Of a stretch of 21,381 nucleotides of DNA, positions 1-7,438 are shown piece by piece. This stretch comes from JBGZFC01 sp964346495 (lineage in GTDB: Bacteria > Bacteroidota > Bacteroidia > Bacteroidales > Dysgonomonadaceae). The stretch spans positions 1 through 21,381 of the forward strand of contig CAYFUW010000034.1 in NCBI GenBank assembly GCA_964346495.1, read 5' to 3'. The first letter of the stretch is position 1; the number at the start of each line of letters is the position of its first letter. Both the position numbers and the translations under genes were made by a program. A model generated the notes under the pieces. It had not been told where the DNA came from. It made no database searches and saw only the letters and a program-made list of their open reading frames with translations.

Positions 1-177
1 ACTACATACTAATATTTGTTCCTCGCAGAGAGCGCAAAGAAAATGCGTTTTTTTATCGGGTTCAGCTTTCGATCGAACGAAGTTCCTATCCTGCGGAGCA
101 GCTATCCAATATTCTGACGCAAGACACAAGAGTCAAGACAAAAGACTTTTCAGATTAACAATTTTGTGGTTGGGAAT
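1..177. repeat. Intergenic region with degenerate Bacteroidetes-type repeats
   Basis: No credible gene lies here; it is downstream of sufS. Positions 18-39 hold a motif that, read on the minus strand, is two copies of a CTTTGCG-like unit (CTTTGCG-CT-CTCTGCG) followed by AGGAAC. A diverged copy lies at 18584-18605. Positions 68-77 are a perfect 10-bp palindrome, TTCGATCGAA. Positions 117-146 are a purine-rich stretch of short repeats on the CAAGAC/AAGAC theme. Such strings are typical of dispersed intergenic repeats in Bacteroidota. I see no clear terminator for sufS; the weak CGCA/TGCG hairpin with a T-run near 34-57 points the wrong way, along the plus strand. Confidence 0.5.
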
Positions 178-1389
178 CTAAAACATTCCCACCACTCTCT
201 CAACACCCTTCACCAAAACATCCACTTCGTCTTTGGTATTGTAAAGTGCAAACGAAGCGCGAACAGTGCTTTCTATGCCTAAACGACGCATAAGCGGTTC
301 GGCACAATGATGTCCGGTGCGAACGGCAATCCCTTGCATATCAAGCAAAACGCCCATATCGTAAGGATGAACTCCGTCCACAACAAAGGAAATTACACTG
401 CTCTTATTTTTTGCCGTTCCATAAATTTTTAGTTTATCAATTTCGGATAATCGCTCCGTTGCGTAGGTAAGCAATTCGTGTTCATGCTTTAAAATATTAT
501 CCATTCCGAGATTGGAAATATATTTCAAAGCGGTTGCCAAGGCGGATGAACCGATATAATCGGGTGTTCCGGCTTCAAATTTAAAAGGCAGATTTGCGAA
601 AGTAGTTTTCTCGAACGACACACTCGAAATCATCTCTCCACCACCCTGATACGGCGGAAGTTTTTCGAGCCATTTCTCTTTTCCGTACAAAACTCCCATT
701 CCGGTTGGTCCGTATGCTTTGTGCGATGAAAAAACTAAGAAATCGCAATCCAATTTCTGTACATCAATCGAGAAATGTTGTACCGATTGAGCCGCATCAA
801 TCAAAACCGGAACGTCGTAACGATGAGCGACTTCGATGATTTTTTCAATTGGATTTACCGTTCCCAACACATTAGAAACATGCATAACCGAAATCAGTTT
901 AGTGCGAGATGAAATCATCTTTTCTAATTGCTCCAACTCAATTTCGCCTTCATCGGTAATTGGCAACACTCGCATTTTTATTCCCGAAATCGATTCTTGC
1001 AACTGCCACGGAACAATGTTTGAGTGATGTTCCATAGCGGAAATAATTATCTCGTCGCCTTCTTTACAAAATTCGCGACAAAAAGAGGATGCAATCAAAT
1101 TGATAGCTTCTGTAGTTCCGCGTGTGAAAACGATTTCATTGGCAGAAGCGGCATTGATAAATTGTTGGACTACTCTTCTAGATGCTTCGTGTTCATCGGT
1201 GGCAGCCTGACTTAGAAAATGGACACCACGATGCACATTGGCATTTGTTGTGGTGTACATCTCCGTTATTTTGTCAATCACGCATCGCGGTTTTTGCGTA
1301 GTTGCACCGTTATCGAGATACACCAACGGTTTCCCGTGTATTTGTCGGGAAAGAATCGGAAAATCTTTTCGAATTTGAGTTAAGTCCAT
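178..1389 (-). CDS. sufS: SufS-type cysteine desulfurase (group II)
   Basis: A pyridoxal-phosphate enzyme that removes sulfur from L-cysteine and carries it as a persulfide for Fe-S cluster assembly in the cytoplasm. At 403 residues it has the usual SufS length. The PLP lysine is K224 in the SSHKAYGPTG segment. The motif RTGHHCAEP near 357-365 carries the catalytic C362 and is the hallmark of the SufS/CsdA group rather than the NifS/IscS group. H121-H122 in the AMEHHSN segment supplies the ring-stacking histidine. The ATG at 1389 is 5 nt after the sufD stop, so the two genes are almost certainly co-transcribed. SufS normally needs SufE or SufU as sulfur acceptor, and neither is in the window. 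The family assignment is firm. Confidence 0.96.
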   Translation of the reverse strand: MDLTQIRKDFPILSRQIHGKPLVYLDNGATTQKPRCVIDKITEMYTTTNANVHRGVHFLSQAATDEHEASRRVVQQFINAASANEIVFTRGTTEAINLIASSFCREFCKEGDEIIISAMEHHSNIVPWQLQESISGIKMRVLPITDEGEIELEQLEKMISSRTKLISVMHVSNVLGTVNPIEKIIEVAHRYDVPVLIDAAQSVQHFSIDVQKLDCDFLVFSSHKAYGPTGMGVLYGKEKWLEKLPPYQGGGEMISSVSFEKTTFANLPFKFEAGTPDYIGSSALATALKYISNLGMDNILKHEHELLTYATERLSEIDKLKIYGTAKNKSSVISFVVDGVHPYDMGVLLDMQGIAVRTGHHCAEPLMRRLGIESTVRASFALYNTKDEVDVLVKGVERVVGMF

Positions 1390-1394
1390 ATAAT

Positions 1395-2744
1395 TTAATC
1401 GAAATATTTACACACATTGCAATTTCCGCAACGTAGCAATTCGCCACGGAATCGTTTATTAATCAGATGTTCCAATCGCTCTTGTAACGAATCTATACGG
1501 ATTAAATCGAGTACATCGCGTGTAAAAGCAACCATTAGCAACAAGCGGGCTTCTTCTTTATCGATTCCGCGAGCACGAAGATAGAAAAGTGCATCTTCAT
1601 CTAATTGTCCGGTGGTAAGTCCGTGCGAACACTTCACATCGTCGGCATAAATCTCCAACTGAGGTTTGGAATAGATGCGAGCATCGGGCGAAATACACAA
1701 ATTGCGATTAGTTTGATAAGCGAGAGTTTTTTGTGCATCTTTCTCCACAAGAATTCTACCACAAAAAGCACCGGTAGCCTGCTCATCCAACACATTCTTA
1801 AACAACTCGTTGCTAAGGCAATTAGGCACCGCATGATCAACAAAGACATAGTTATCAACATGCTGCTTTTTGTCGCAAATAGCCAAACCGCCAACATGTG
1901 CTTCGGCATGTTCGCCCAAAAGTCGGAAACGATAATTATTGCGTGTATATCCGTTGTGCAGAGTAATTCCACTCGTAACAACATTTGAATTTTCCATTTG
2001 CTCACTGAAAAGTGAAGTCAAACGAGTAACTTTTACCGAGTTCTCTTCCAATTCGTAGTAATCGATTTGAGCCGATTTATCGGCAAAAATCTCCGTTACC
2101 TGCGTTACCACAAAATGTACATCGTCCACAGCATGGTCGCAAACCAACAGTTTCACCTGAGCGTTCTCTTCGGCAATGATAAGAATTCGTCTATTCACGT
2201 TCAAATCGACTCCGCCACGAAGAATATTAATCAATTGCAATGGCTTTTCAATCTGCACATTTTTAGGCACATACACCACAAAGCCGTCTTGTGCAAACAT
2301 TGTATTATATGCCACAACGCCATTATCGGAATAGTCGGCAATTTGAGCGTAATGTTTTGCAAAAACATCCGGATATTGCTGAGAGAAATCTTGTAAACTA
2401 CCCACGAAAACAGTTTCGGGTAGCGGCTCGTTGTTTTGTGCGTCGCGATAATATCTGTCGTTGATAAGGAAAAAAACGTGCGAAGACAGATTGGGAACGT
2501 CGCATTTGAAAGCATCGTAAGGATTTACGGGAATAGGAATATTTCGCAAATTCAGTCCCAAATCATCGTCGAAAGCATCTACTATGTTTGAATATTTGTA
2601 ATCTTCATCTTTTGATGTCGGAAAACCGATTTTCGAAAACACTTCGAAAGCCATATCGCGATGACGATTCAACCCTTCAACCGAGTTATCATCAAGTTCA
2701 CGGCGATACTGTTCAAACAAATCTATATATTGTTTTTCTACCAT
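1395..2744 (-). CDS. sufD: Fe-S cluster assembly scaffold protein SufD
   Basis: SufD is a beta-helix protein that pairs with SufB and docks on two SufC ATPases to build Fe-S clusters. The SufBD core is clear, including the DDVKCSHG motif with C372 and H374, near residues implicated in cluster assembly in E. coli SufD. I chose the ATG at 2744 (449 residues, starting MVEKQYIDLF) over an upstream TTG at 2768 because that TTG lies inside an intercistronic hairpin. The protein ends in a CxxCxxC tail (C439, C442, C445). I recall a similar tail in SufD of other Bacteroidetes, so it is probably lineage-specific rather than damage. The gene lies between sufC and sufS on the same strand. Its partner sufB is absent here. 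Confidence 0.95.
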   Translation of the reverse strand: MVEKQYIDLFEQYRRELDDNSVEGLNRHRDMAFEVFSKIGFPTSKDEDYKYSNIVDAFDDDLGLNLRNIPIPVNPYDAFKCDVPNLSSHVFFLINDRYYRDAQNNEPLPETVFVGSLQDFSQQYPDVFAKHYAQIADYSDNGVVAYNTMFAQDGFVVYVPKNVQIEKPLQLINILRGGVDLNVNRRILIIAEENAQVKLLVCDHAVDDVHFVVTQVTEIFADKSAQIDYYELEENSVKVTRLTSLFSEQMENSNVVTSGITLHNGYTRNNYRFRLLGEHAEAHVGGLAICDKKQHVDNYVFVDHAVPNCLSNELFKNVLDEQATGAFCGRILVEKDAQKTLAYQTNRNLCISPDARIYSKPQLEIYADDVKCSHGLTTGQLDEDALFYLRARGIDKEEARLLLMVAFTRDVLDLIRIDSLQERLEHLINKRFRGELLRCGNCNVCKYFD

Positions 2745-2762
2745 TTTTCTATTACGGATTTG

Positions 2763-2780
2763 TCCCAAAATCTTTTGGGA
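2763..2780 (-). other. Perfect intercistronic hairpin between sufC and sufD
   Basis: TCCCAAAA, a 2-nt loop, then TTTTGGGA: eight perfect base pairs. It starts 10 nt after the sufC stop and ends 18 nt before the sufD start. The loop is too tight for every pair to form, so expect about a 4-6-nt loop in RNA. It has no downstream U-run, which argues against a terminator. A role in mRNA processing or in unequal expression of sufC and sufD is inference. Confidence 0.55.
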
Positions 2781-2790
2781 TTTTGAGAGT

Positions 2791-3534
2791 TTAAGGATTG
2801 ATTAACCAGTCGTAACCTCTGTTTTCGAGTTCTAATGCCAAATCGGGTTCTCCTGATTTAATCATTTTTCCGTTGTACAACACGTGTACTTTATCGGGTT
2901 TGATGTAGTCGAGCAGACGTTGATAGTGCGTAATTACAAGTACGGCATCTTCTTCTGTGTGCAACTTGTTCACTCCCGATGCTACAACACGCAACGCGTC
3001 AATATCTAATCCCGAATCGGTTTCGTCCAAAATAGCCAATTTCGGTTTTAGCATAGCCATTTGGAAAATCTCGTTCTTCTTCTTTTCTCCACCCGAAAAA
3101 CCTTCATTTACCGAACGGTTTACCAGTTGGCTGTCCATTCCTAACAATTCACGTTTTTCACGCATAAGTTTCAAAAACTCCGATGCCGAAATGGGTGGTT
3201 CGTTTTTATATTTTCGTTGCTCGTTTACTGCGGCACGCATAAAATTTACCATGCTCACACCGGGAATCTCCACCGGATATTGAAAACTTAGGAAAATTCC
3301 TTCCCGCGCTCTGTCTTCGGGCTCCATTTCCAGCAAATCTTTACCGTTGAAATGCACCGTTCCGCGAGTAACTTCAAATTTTGGATTACCTGCAAGCACC
3401 GAAGACAAAGTACTTTTTCCGGAGCCATTAGGTCCCATTATCGCATGAATTTCGCCTTTTTTCACTTCCAGGTCGATGCCTTTTAATATCTCTTTTTCTT
3501 CTACAATCGCATGTAGATTTTTTATACTTAACAT
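2791..3534 (-). CDS. sufC: Fe-S cluster assembly ATPase SufC
   Basis: Cytoplasmic ABC-type ATPase that drives the SufBCD scaffold. The Walker A motif GPNGSGKS spans about residues 34-41. The signature GFSGGEKKKNE and Walker B with LAILDETDSGLD are the characteristic SufC forms, distinct from transporter ATPases. I chose the ATG at 3534 (247 residues, starting MLSIKNLHAI), the usual SufC start. The frame stays open to 3600, but the added 22 residues are lysine/tyrosine/phenylalanine-rich and resemble translated AT-rich leader; an ATG at 3543 is an alternative. It is the first gene of a sufC-sufD-sufS run. Upstream is about 200 nt of AT-rich sequence and then the HU terminator, so a promoter must lie there, though I find no good TAnnTTTG box. 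Confidence 0.95.
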   Translation of the reverse strand: MLSIKNLHAIVEEKEILKGIDLEVKKGEIHAIMGPNGSGKSTLSSVLAGNPKFEVTRGTVHFNGKDLLEMEPEDRAREGIFLSFQYPVEIPGVSMVNFMRAAVNEQRKYKNEPPISASEFLKLMREKRELLGMDSQLVNRSVNEGFSGGEKKKNEIFQMAMLKPKLAILDETDSGLDIDALRVVASGVNKLHTEEDAVLVITHYQRLLDYIKPDKVHVLYNGKMIKSGEPDLALELENRGYDWLINP

Positions 3535-3752
3535 ATTAACCATGTATTGAATATTGAAAAACGAAATAAAATTCGCTCTATATTTATATTTATAAAACAA
3601 CGTTCATTGTTGTTGTAATGTGAATAACAATTCAAGAGAATAATTGTTTTTAGGTAATCTCTCATTTATAAATTTTAGAATTCTCTTAAATTAATTCTCC
3701 AACCATTAATATAACGTTTATTCCGTCTGTTATTGTTTACAGTTTTCAAATA

Positions 3753-3785
3753 AAAAAGGAACAAATCACTAATTTGTTCCTTTTT
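3753..3785 (-). terminator. Rho-independent terminator of the HU gene
   Basis: A 14-bp perfect inverted repeat: AAAAAGGAACAAAT at 3753-3766, loop CACTA, and ATTTGTTCCTTTTT at 3772-3785. Read on the minus strand it ends in a run of Ts, 21 nt after the HU stop codon. It separates the HU gene from sufC, so sufC needs its own promoter. Confidence 0.85.
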
Positions 3786-3806
3786 CAAACTTTCTGATTC
3801 ACGAGA

Positions 3807-4073
3807 TTAGAGGTTTGATAGTTCTGATCCTGGTTTAAATTTAGTAGTTTTTTTAGCAGCAATTTTAATAGGAGCTTTTGTTCTTGGATTGATACCCATT
3901 CTTGCGCTTCTTTCAGAAACTGAGAAAGTTCCAAATCCTACTAATGCTACTCTTCCTCCTCTTTTCATCTCTTCGGCGATTGCCTCAAGTGTTGCATCTA
4001 ATGCTCTTTTAGCATCAACTTTGCTAAGTCCCGATTTTTCGGCAACTGCACTAATTAGTTCTGATTTATTCAT
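3807..4073 (-). CDS. HU-family DNA-binding protein
   Basis: Small basic nucleoid protein that binds and bends DNA as a dimer. At 88 residues it is close to the usual 90. The N-terminal helices MNKSELISAVAEKSGLSK match HU. The segment VALVGFGTFSVSERSARMG is the conserved beta region, and GINPRTKAPIKI carries the tip with the intercalating proline (the RNPxT-like segment, here NPRTKAP). The C-terminus FKPGSELSNL is also typical. The gene is monocistronic, with a promoter at 4139-4170, a leader of about 60 nt and a strong terminator. HU and IHF subunits are hard to tell apart in this phylum; the homodimeric HU type is more likely. Confidence 0.95.
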   Translation of the reverse strand: MNKSELISAVAEKSGLSKVDAKRALDATLEAIAEEMKRGGRVALVGFGTFSVSERSARMGINPRTKAPIKIAAKKTTKFKPGSELSNL

Positions 4074-4108
4074 GAAAAAACGTTAATAAAAAATTAAACA
4101 AACTGTAA

Positions 4109-4125
4109 GCATAGCAGAGCTATGC
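4109..4125 (-). promoter_or_regulatory. Hairpin in the HU mRNA leader
   Basis: GCATAGC, a 3-nt loop, then GCTATGC: seven perfect base pairs inside the predicted untranslated leader, about 36 nt before the HU start. It has no U-run and is far from the start codon, so it is more likely an mRNA stability or autoregulatory element, or a protein-binding palindrome, than a terminator. Confidence 0.45.
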
Positions 4126-4138
4126 ACTTAATTCGCCT

Positions 4139-4170
4139 CAAATATAAATGTTTATTTAATAACAATCAAG
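4139..4170 (-). promoter_or_regulatory. Bacteroidetes-type promoter of the HU gene
   Basis: On the minus strand, CTTG at 4170-4167, a 20-nt spacer, then TATATTTG at 4146-4139. This matches the known -33 TTTG / -7 TAnnTTTG layout of Bacteroidetes primary sigma promoters. It predicts a start near 4134 and a leader of about 60 nt. Confidence 0.65.
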
Positions 4171-4251
4171 AAAAATCCTAAAAAGTATTTGATTTTCTTT
4201 AAAAAAATGCTTTTATGGGCAAAAAAACCACAAATAGTACGAATTTATATG

Positions 4252-4259
4252 TACTTTTG
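4252..4259 (+). promoter_or_regulatory. -7 promoter element for the rhomboid operon
   Basis: TACTTTTG fits TAnnTTTG. No good -33 TTTG is seen 19-21 nt upstream. Transcription would start near 4264, which excludes the in-frame GTG at 4259 as start codon and supports the ATG at 4283. The leader of about 19 nt is too short for a riboswitch. Confidence 0.5.
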
Positions 4260-4282
4260 TGTTCAATTATAACAATATAAAC

Positions 4283-5044
4283 ATGAACAATTCAAGGCAG
4301 GTTTTTGGTGGTTCTATACCACCTATCACACTTAACTTAATTATAATAAATGTAATTGTGTGGTTGGCTCAAGTTGTTTTTCTGAGAAACGGAATCGACT
4401 TGACTGATATTTTCGGATTACACTATGTCGGATCTAAAGGTTTCAAAATACACCAATTTATTACCTACATGTTTTTGCACAGTCCAAAATCTTTCAGTCA
4501 CGTTTTCTTTAACATGTTTGCTGTTTTTATGTTTGGACGTACGCTAGAATATGTTTGGGGTAGTAAGAGATTTTTGATATACTATTTTGTAACAGGTGTT
4601 GGTGCGGCAGTAATTCAGATGGCAGTTACTTTTATACGACTAAAATTGTTGGAAAACAGCCTTAGTCCGGAAATGATTTCGGAGATTTATAACAATGGCT
4701 ACCATATTTTACAACAAAACATGAACTATATTGATACCGTACAAGGTAATTTCAATATTATACTAAACTCTGTAACTGTTGGTGCATCGGGTGCAGTTTT
4801 TGGCATTCTGTTGGCTTTCGGAATGATGTTTCCCAATGCCGAACTATTTATTATACCTTTCCCTTTCCCAATTAAAGCAAAATGGTTAGTTTTGGGATAT
4901 GGAGTTTTGGAACTGTTTTTGGGAATGGCGAATCTTCAAAATGACAATATTGCTCATTTTGCCCACTTGGGTGGTATGTTGTTTGGAATTATATTAATTC
5001 TTTATTGGAGAAAAAAACACAATCCTTATGACAGATATTATTAA
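4283..5044 (+). CDS. Rhomboid family intramembrane serine protease (first of two)
   Basis: Integral membrane protease that cleaves transmembrane segments within the bilayer. With the ATG at 4283 it has 253 residues. The rhomboid signs are all present: the HVFFN segment (H73, N77), the nucleophile in VGASGAVFG (S169) and the catalytic histidine in AHFAHLGG (H228), with about six hydrophobic segments between 13 and 243. An insertion of about 45 residues (near 120-165) follows the third helix and is probably an extracytoplasmic or loop extension. The frame extends upstream to a GTG at 4259, but this overlaps the promoter. The gene overlaps the next one by 17 nt. The substrate is unknown. Confidence 0.92.
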   Translation: MNNSRQVFGGSIPPITLNLIIINVIVWLAQVVFLRNGIDLTDIFGLHYVGSKGFKIHQFITYMFLHSPKSFSHVFFNMFAVFMFGRTLEYVWGSKRFLIYYFVTGVGAAVIQMAVTFIRLKLLENSLSPEMISEIYNNGYHILQQNMNYIDTVQGNFNIILNSVTVGASGAVFGILLAFGMMFPNAELFIIPFPFPIKAKWLVLGYGVLELFLGMANLQNDNIAHFAHLGGMLFGIILILYWRKKHNPYDRYY

Positions 5045-5936
5045 TCGACTAAAATACAAATACAAAAATAGCAATCTATTGGTAAGAATTATTTTTATCA
5101 ATGCGTTTGTCTTTTTGGCTATTGCAACAATCGGATTAATAACTAAACTATTCTACTTCAACCAAATAAACATTATCGGCTTTTTAGGAGTTCCTGCTGA
5201 TTTGCAACTTTTAGCAAAAAGAGTATGGACTCCATTTACATACATGTTTATCCATGCCGATTTGTTGCACATTTTTTTCAATATGCTTTGGCTCTATTGG
5301 TTTGGGCGTATTTTTTTACAGTATTTCAGCAACAGAACATTGGCAAGTTTATACATAATGGGCGGCGTTAGCGGTGCTCTCATTTATATTTTAGCTTTCA
5401 ACACGATACCCTACTATGTAAATATGTTGAACGACTGGAAACAACTCCAAATGTCTCCACCTTTGATTGGTGCTTCTGCTGCGGTTATGGCAATTGTAAT
5501 GGGTGCCGCATTTTACAGACCCAAAGTAAGAATCAACCTGTTATTATTGGGTTCAATAAAAATTGGTTATATTGCTTTGGCTATTTTTATTATTGATTTT
5601 TTTGCACTTGGAAACGATGCTAATCCCGGCGGACATCTAGCCCATATTGGAGGTGGATTGGCAGGATATTTTTTCGCCGTACAATACAAAAAAGGCAGAG
5701 ATATTACTGCTTGGATCGGGAAGTTGATGGATGGATTTATAAACATGTTCAAACCTGTAAAAAAATCGAAACTCAAAGTAACTTATAAGCGAACTGATAG
5801 CGATACCACAAAAAGGAAAAGAGAACCAAGCGATCAAGAAGTTATCGATGCTATTTTAGACAAATTAAAACAATCGGGATATAGCAGTTTGTCTACCGAC
5901 GAAAAAAAGAAACTATTCGATGCGAGTAAGAAATAA
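5028..5936 (+). CDS. Rhomboid family protease with C-terminal DUF6576-like tail (second of two)
   Basis: Second intramembrane serine protease, 302 residues. It shares HADLLHIFFN (H77, H81, N85) and HLAHIGG (H206) with the family. The nucleophile motif is IGASAAVMA (S150), GASA instead of the classical GxSG; serine and histidine are retained, so it is probably active. About six membrane segments lie between residues 18 and 220. The soluble tail is basic (about 225-265), followed by a short helical module (SDQEVIDAILDKLKQSGY to the end) that looks like the small DUF6576-type tail seen on Bacteroidetes rhomboids. It starts 17 nt inside the preceding gene, and its own end overlaps the next gene by 17 nt, suggesting translational coupling. 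Tandem rhomboids of different sequence suggest different substrates or a paired complex; that is inference. Confidence 0.9.
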   Translation: MTDIINRLKYKYKNSNLLVRIIFINAFVFLAIATIGLITKLFYFNQINIIGFLGVPADLQLLAKRVWTPFTYMFIHADLLHIFFNMLWLYWFGRIFLQYFSNRTLASLYIMGGVSGALIYILAFNTIPYYVNMLNDWKQLQMSPPLIGASAAVMAIVMGAAFYRPKVRINLLLLGSIKIGYIALAIFIIDFFALGNDANPGGHLAHIGGGLAGYFFAVQYKKGRDITAWIGKLMDGFINMFKPVKKSKLKVTYKRTDSDTTKRKREPSDQEVIDAILDKLKQSGYSSLSTDEKKKLFDASKK

Positions 5937-7056
5937 GAAAATAACCTTCGGGCGAATTGTAAAATATCTTGTATTTGCTACCAACATAATAATGATTGGC
6001 TTGCTCTTATCATCGTTTTTAGCATGGAAAATATCACCACTTAAAACCAATCTGTTTTCATACATCGGATTAGGTTTTGGAGCAATTTTGTTTATCAATA
6101 TTTTATATCTGATTTTATGGATTGTGACAAAAAAATGGTGGCTGGCACTATTTTCTTTCTTATCTCTACTTATCTGTGCGAAACCGATAACAACGTTTTT
6201 CCCGTTGAATGTTTCGAAAAAAGAGATTCCGGAAAACAGCATTAAAGTATTGACTTACAACGTTAAGTTCTTTGAGAACGAGAGTAAAAAAGAGTGCAAA
6301 AAACATCCTTTACTCGATTATATAGCAGAAACCGATGCCGATATTATTTGTTTGCAAGAGTATTTTGTGAGCCAAACAGGACAAGCGTTTATAACACAAA
6401 GTACTATAAACAAAATTCTTAATAAATATCCGTATAAAGCTATTACACCACTGGCATTCTCGGATAAATATCGCACCTTGGGACTGGCTGTTTTCTCCAA
6501 ATACCCTATTGAAAAAAAGAAAGATATAATATTTGAAAAATCGAACAACGGAGCTGCAATATATACAATAAACATTGAAGGAGAAAAATTTACAATTGCC
6601 AATGTTCATTTAGAGTCAAATCAAATTACAGCAGCAGACAAACGGCTTTACAGCCAATATATACAGAGTGACGGCGAAGTGAAGTTGGAAGATGTAACCA
6701 CCAATATAAGAAAACGTCTTGGTCGAGCATATAGAAAGCGTGCAGATCAAACACAATTGATAAAAAGAACTATCGCAAAAACAGAATCAGAAAATATTAT
6801 CATTTGTGGCGATTTTAACGACACACCAATTTCTTATGCTTATAATAAACTAAAAGATGGATTAGTGGATGCATACGTGAGCAACAATTTCGGTCCGGGA
6901 ATAACCTATCACGAAGATTTTTTCCTTTTCCGTATAGACTATATCTTGCACAGCAAAAATCTAAAAGCAACGCAAACAAGAATAGATAAAGTAAAATATT
7001 CCGACCACTACCCGTTAGTTACTCATATTTCACCAAAAAATTCAAGTAACAATTAA
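5920..7056 (+). CDS. Membrane-anchored endonuclease/exonuclease/phosphatase family protein
   Basis: A 378-residue protein with three N-terminal hydrophobic segments (about 14-34, 47-69, 73-94) and then an EEP fold. EEP landmarks are in order: LTYNVKFF (N114), ICLQEY (E147), NVHLESNQ, CGDFNDTP, RIDYILHS and YSDHYPLV near the C-terminus with the catalytic Asp-His. The family includes DNases, sphingomyelinases and inositol-phosphatases, so the substrate cannot be named. Counting three membrane segments after a basic N-terminus, the catalytic domain probably faces the periplasm, where a phosphodiester lipid or nucleic acid could be the target. It overlaps the second rhomboid by 17 nt. Association of rhomboid and EEP genes is, as far as I recall, common in Bacteroidetes. 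Confidence 0.88.
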   Translation: MRVRNKKITFGRIVKYLVFATNIIMIGLLLSSFLAWKISPLKTNLFSYIGLGFGAILFINILYLILWIVTKKWWLALFSFLSLLICAKPITTFFPLNVSKKEIPENSIKVLTYNVKFFENESKKECKKHPLLDYIAETDADIICLQEYFVSQTGQAFITQSTINKILNKYPYKAITPLAFSDKYRTLGLAVFSKYPIEKKKDIIFEKSNNGAAIYTINIEGEKFTIANVHLESNQITAADKRLYSQYIQSDGEVKLEDVTTNIRKRLGRAYRKRADQTQLIKRTIAKTESENIIICGDFNDTPISYAYNKLKDGLVDAYVSNNFGPGITYHEDFFLFRIDYILHSKNLKATQTRIDKVKYSDHYPLVTHISPKNSSNN

Positions 7057-7075
7057 TATTGAGAAAATAATAAAC

Positions 7076-7438
7076 ATGTTCAAAATTAGTAAACAATTTG
7101 CTTTTTCGGCGGCACACTCGCTCCATGGATTACCCGACTGTCATCCATGCTCAAGATTGCACGGACACAATTACGTAGTAACTGTACATCTGAAAGCCAA
7201 AGAGTTAGACAAAACCGGATTTGTAAAAGATTATAACGAATTAAAAATACTAAAAGAGTATATAGACAACAATCTCGACCACAGAAACCTGAATGATATA
7301 ATGCAACCACTCAACTCATCGGCAGAAAATATCGCGAAAATGCTTTACGATGTATTCAAACCGATTATCCCGGAGCTATACGCTGTGGAAGTGAGCGAAT
7401 CGCCAAAGACATCAGCTATATATGAACCTGAAAGTTAA
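7076..7438 (+). CDS. queD: 6-carboxy-5,6,7,8-tetrahydropterin synthase QueD
   Basis: Converts dihydroneopterin triphosphate to 6-carboxytetrahydropterin, an early step to the tRNA wobble base queuosine. It has 120 residues, as usual. Zinc ligands are H14 in SAAHSL and H29 and H31 in RLHGHNY. The catalytic cysteine is C25 in the CHPCSRLHGH block. The catalytic Asp-His pair is in NNLDHRNLN, and the C-terminal glutamate motif is VEVSESPKTSAIYEP. The gap to the EEP gene is only 19 nt, so it belongs to the same run, and it overlaps queE by 17 nt. That gap has no room for a preQ1 riboswitch. Confidence 0.95.
   Translation: MFKISKQFAFSAAHSLHGLPDCHPCSRLHGHNYVVTVHLKAKELDKTGFVKDYNELKILKEYIDNNLDHRNLNDIMQPLNSSAENIAKMLYDVFKPIIPELYAVEVSESPKTSAIYEPES

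Noticed and set aside
836..1215. Two plus-strand open frames inside sufS
   Set aside because: Antisense to a firmly identified gene, with low-complexity, serine/cysteine-rich translations and no family resemblance.
1605..2515. Several open frames overlapping sufD on both strands
   Set aside because: Shadows of the sufD coding frame; the sufD frame alone has family motifs.
3535..3600. Extended N-terminus of SufC
   Set aside because: The 22 extra residues are AT-rich leader translation; SufC proteins normally begin at MLSIKNL, which is an ATG here.
5028..5936. Second rhomboid as an inactive pseudoprotease
   Set aside because: The motif is GASA rather than GxSG, but the nucleophilic serine and catalytic histidine are both kept, so inactivity is not supported.
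7057..7075. Possible preQ1 riboswitch before queD
   Set aside because: Only 19 nt separate queD from the preceding gene, and the operon leader is about 19 nt, so no aptamer fits.
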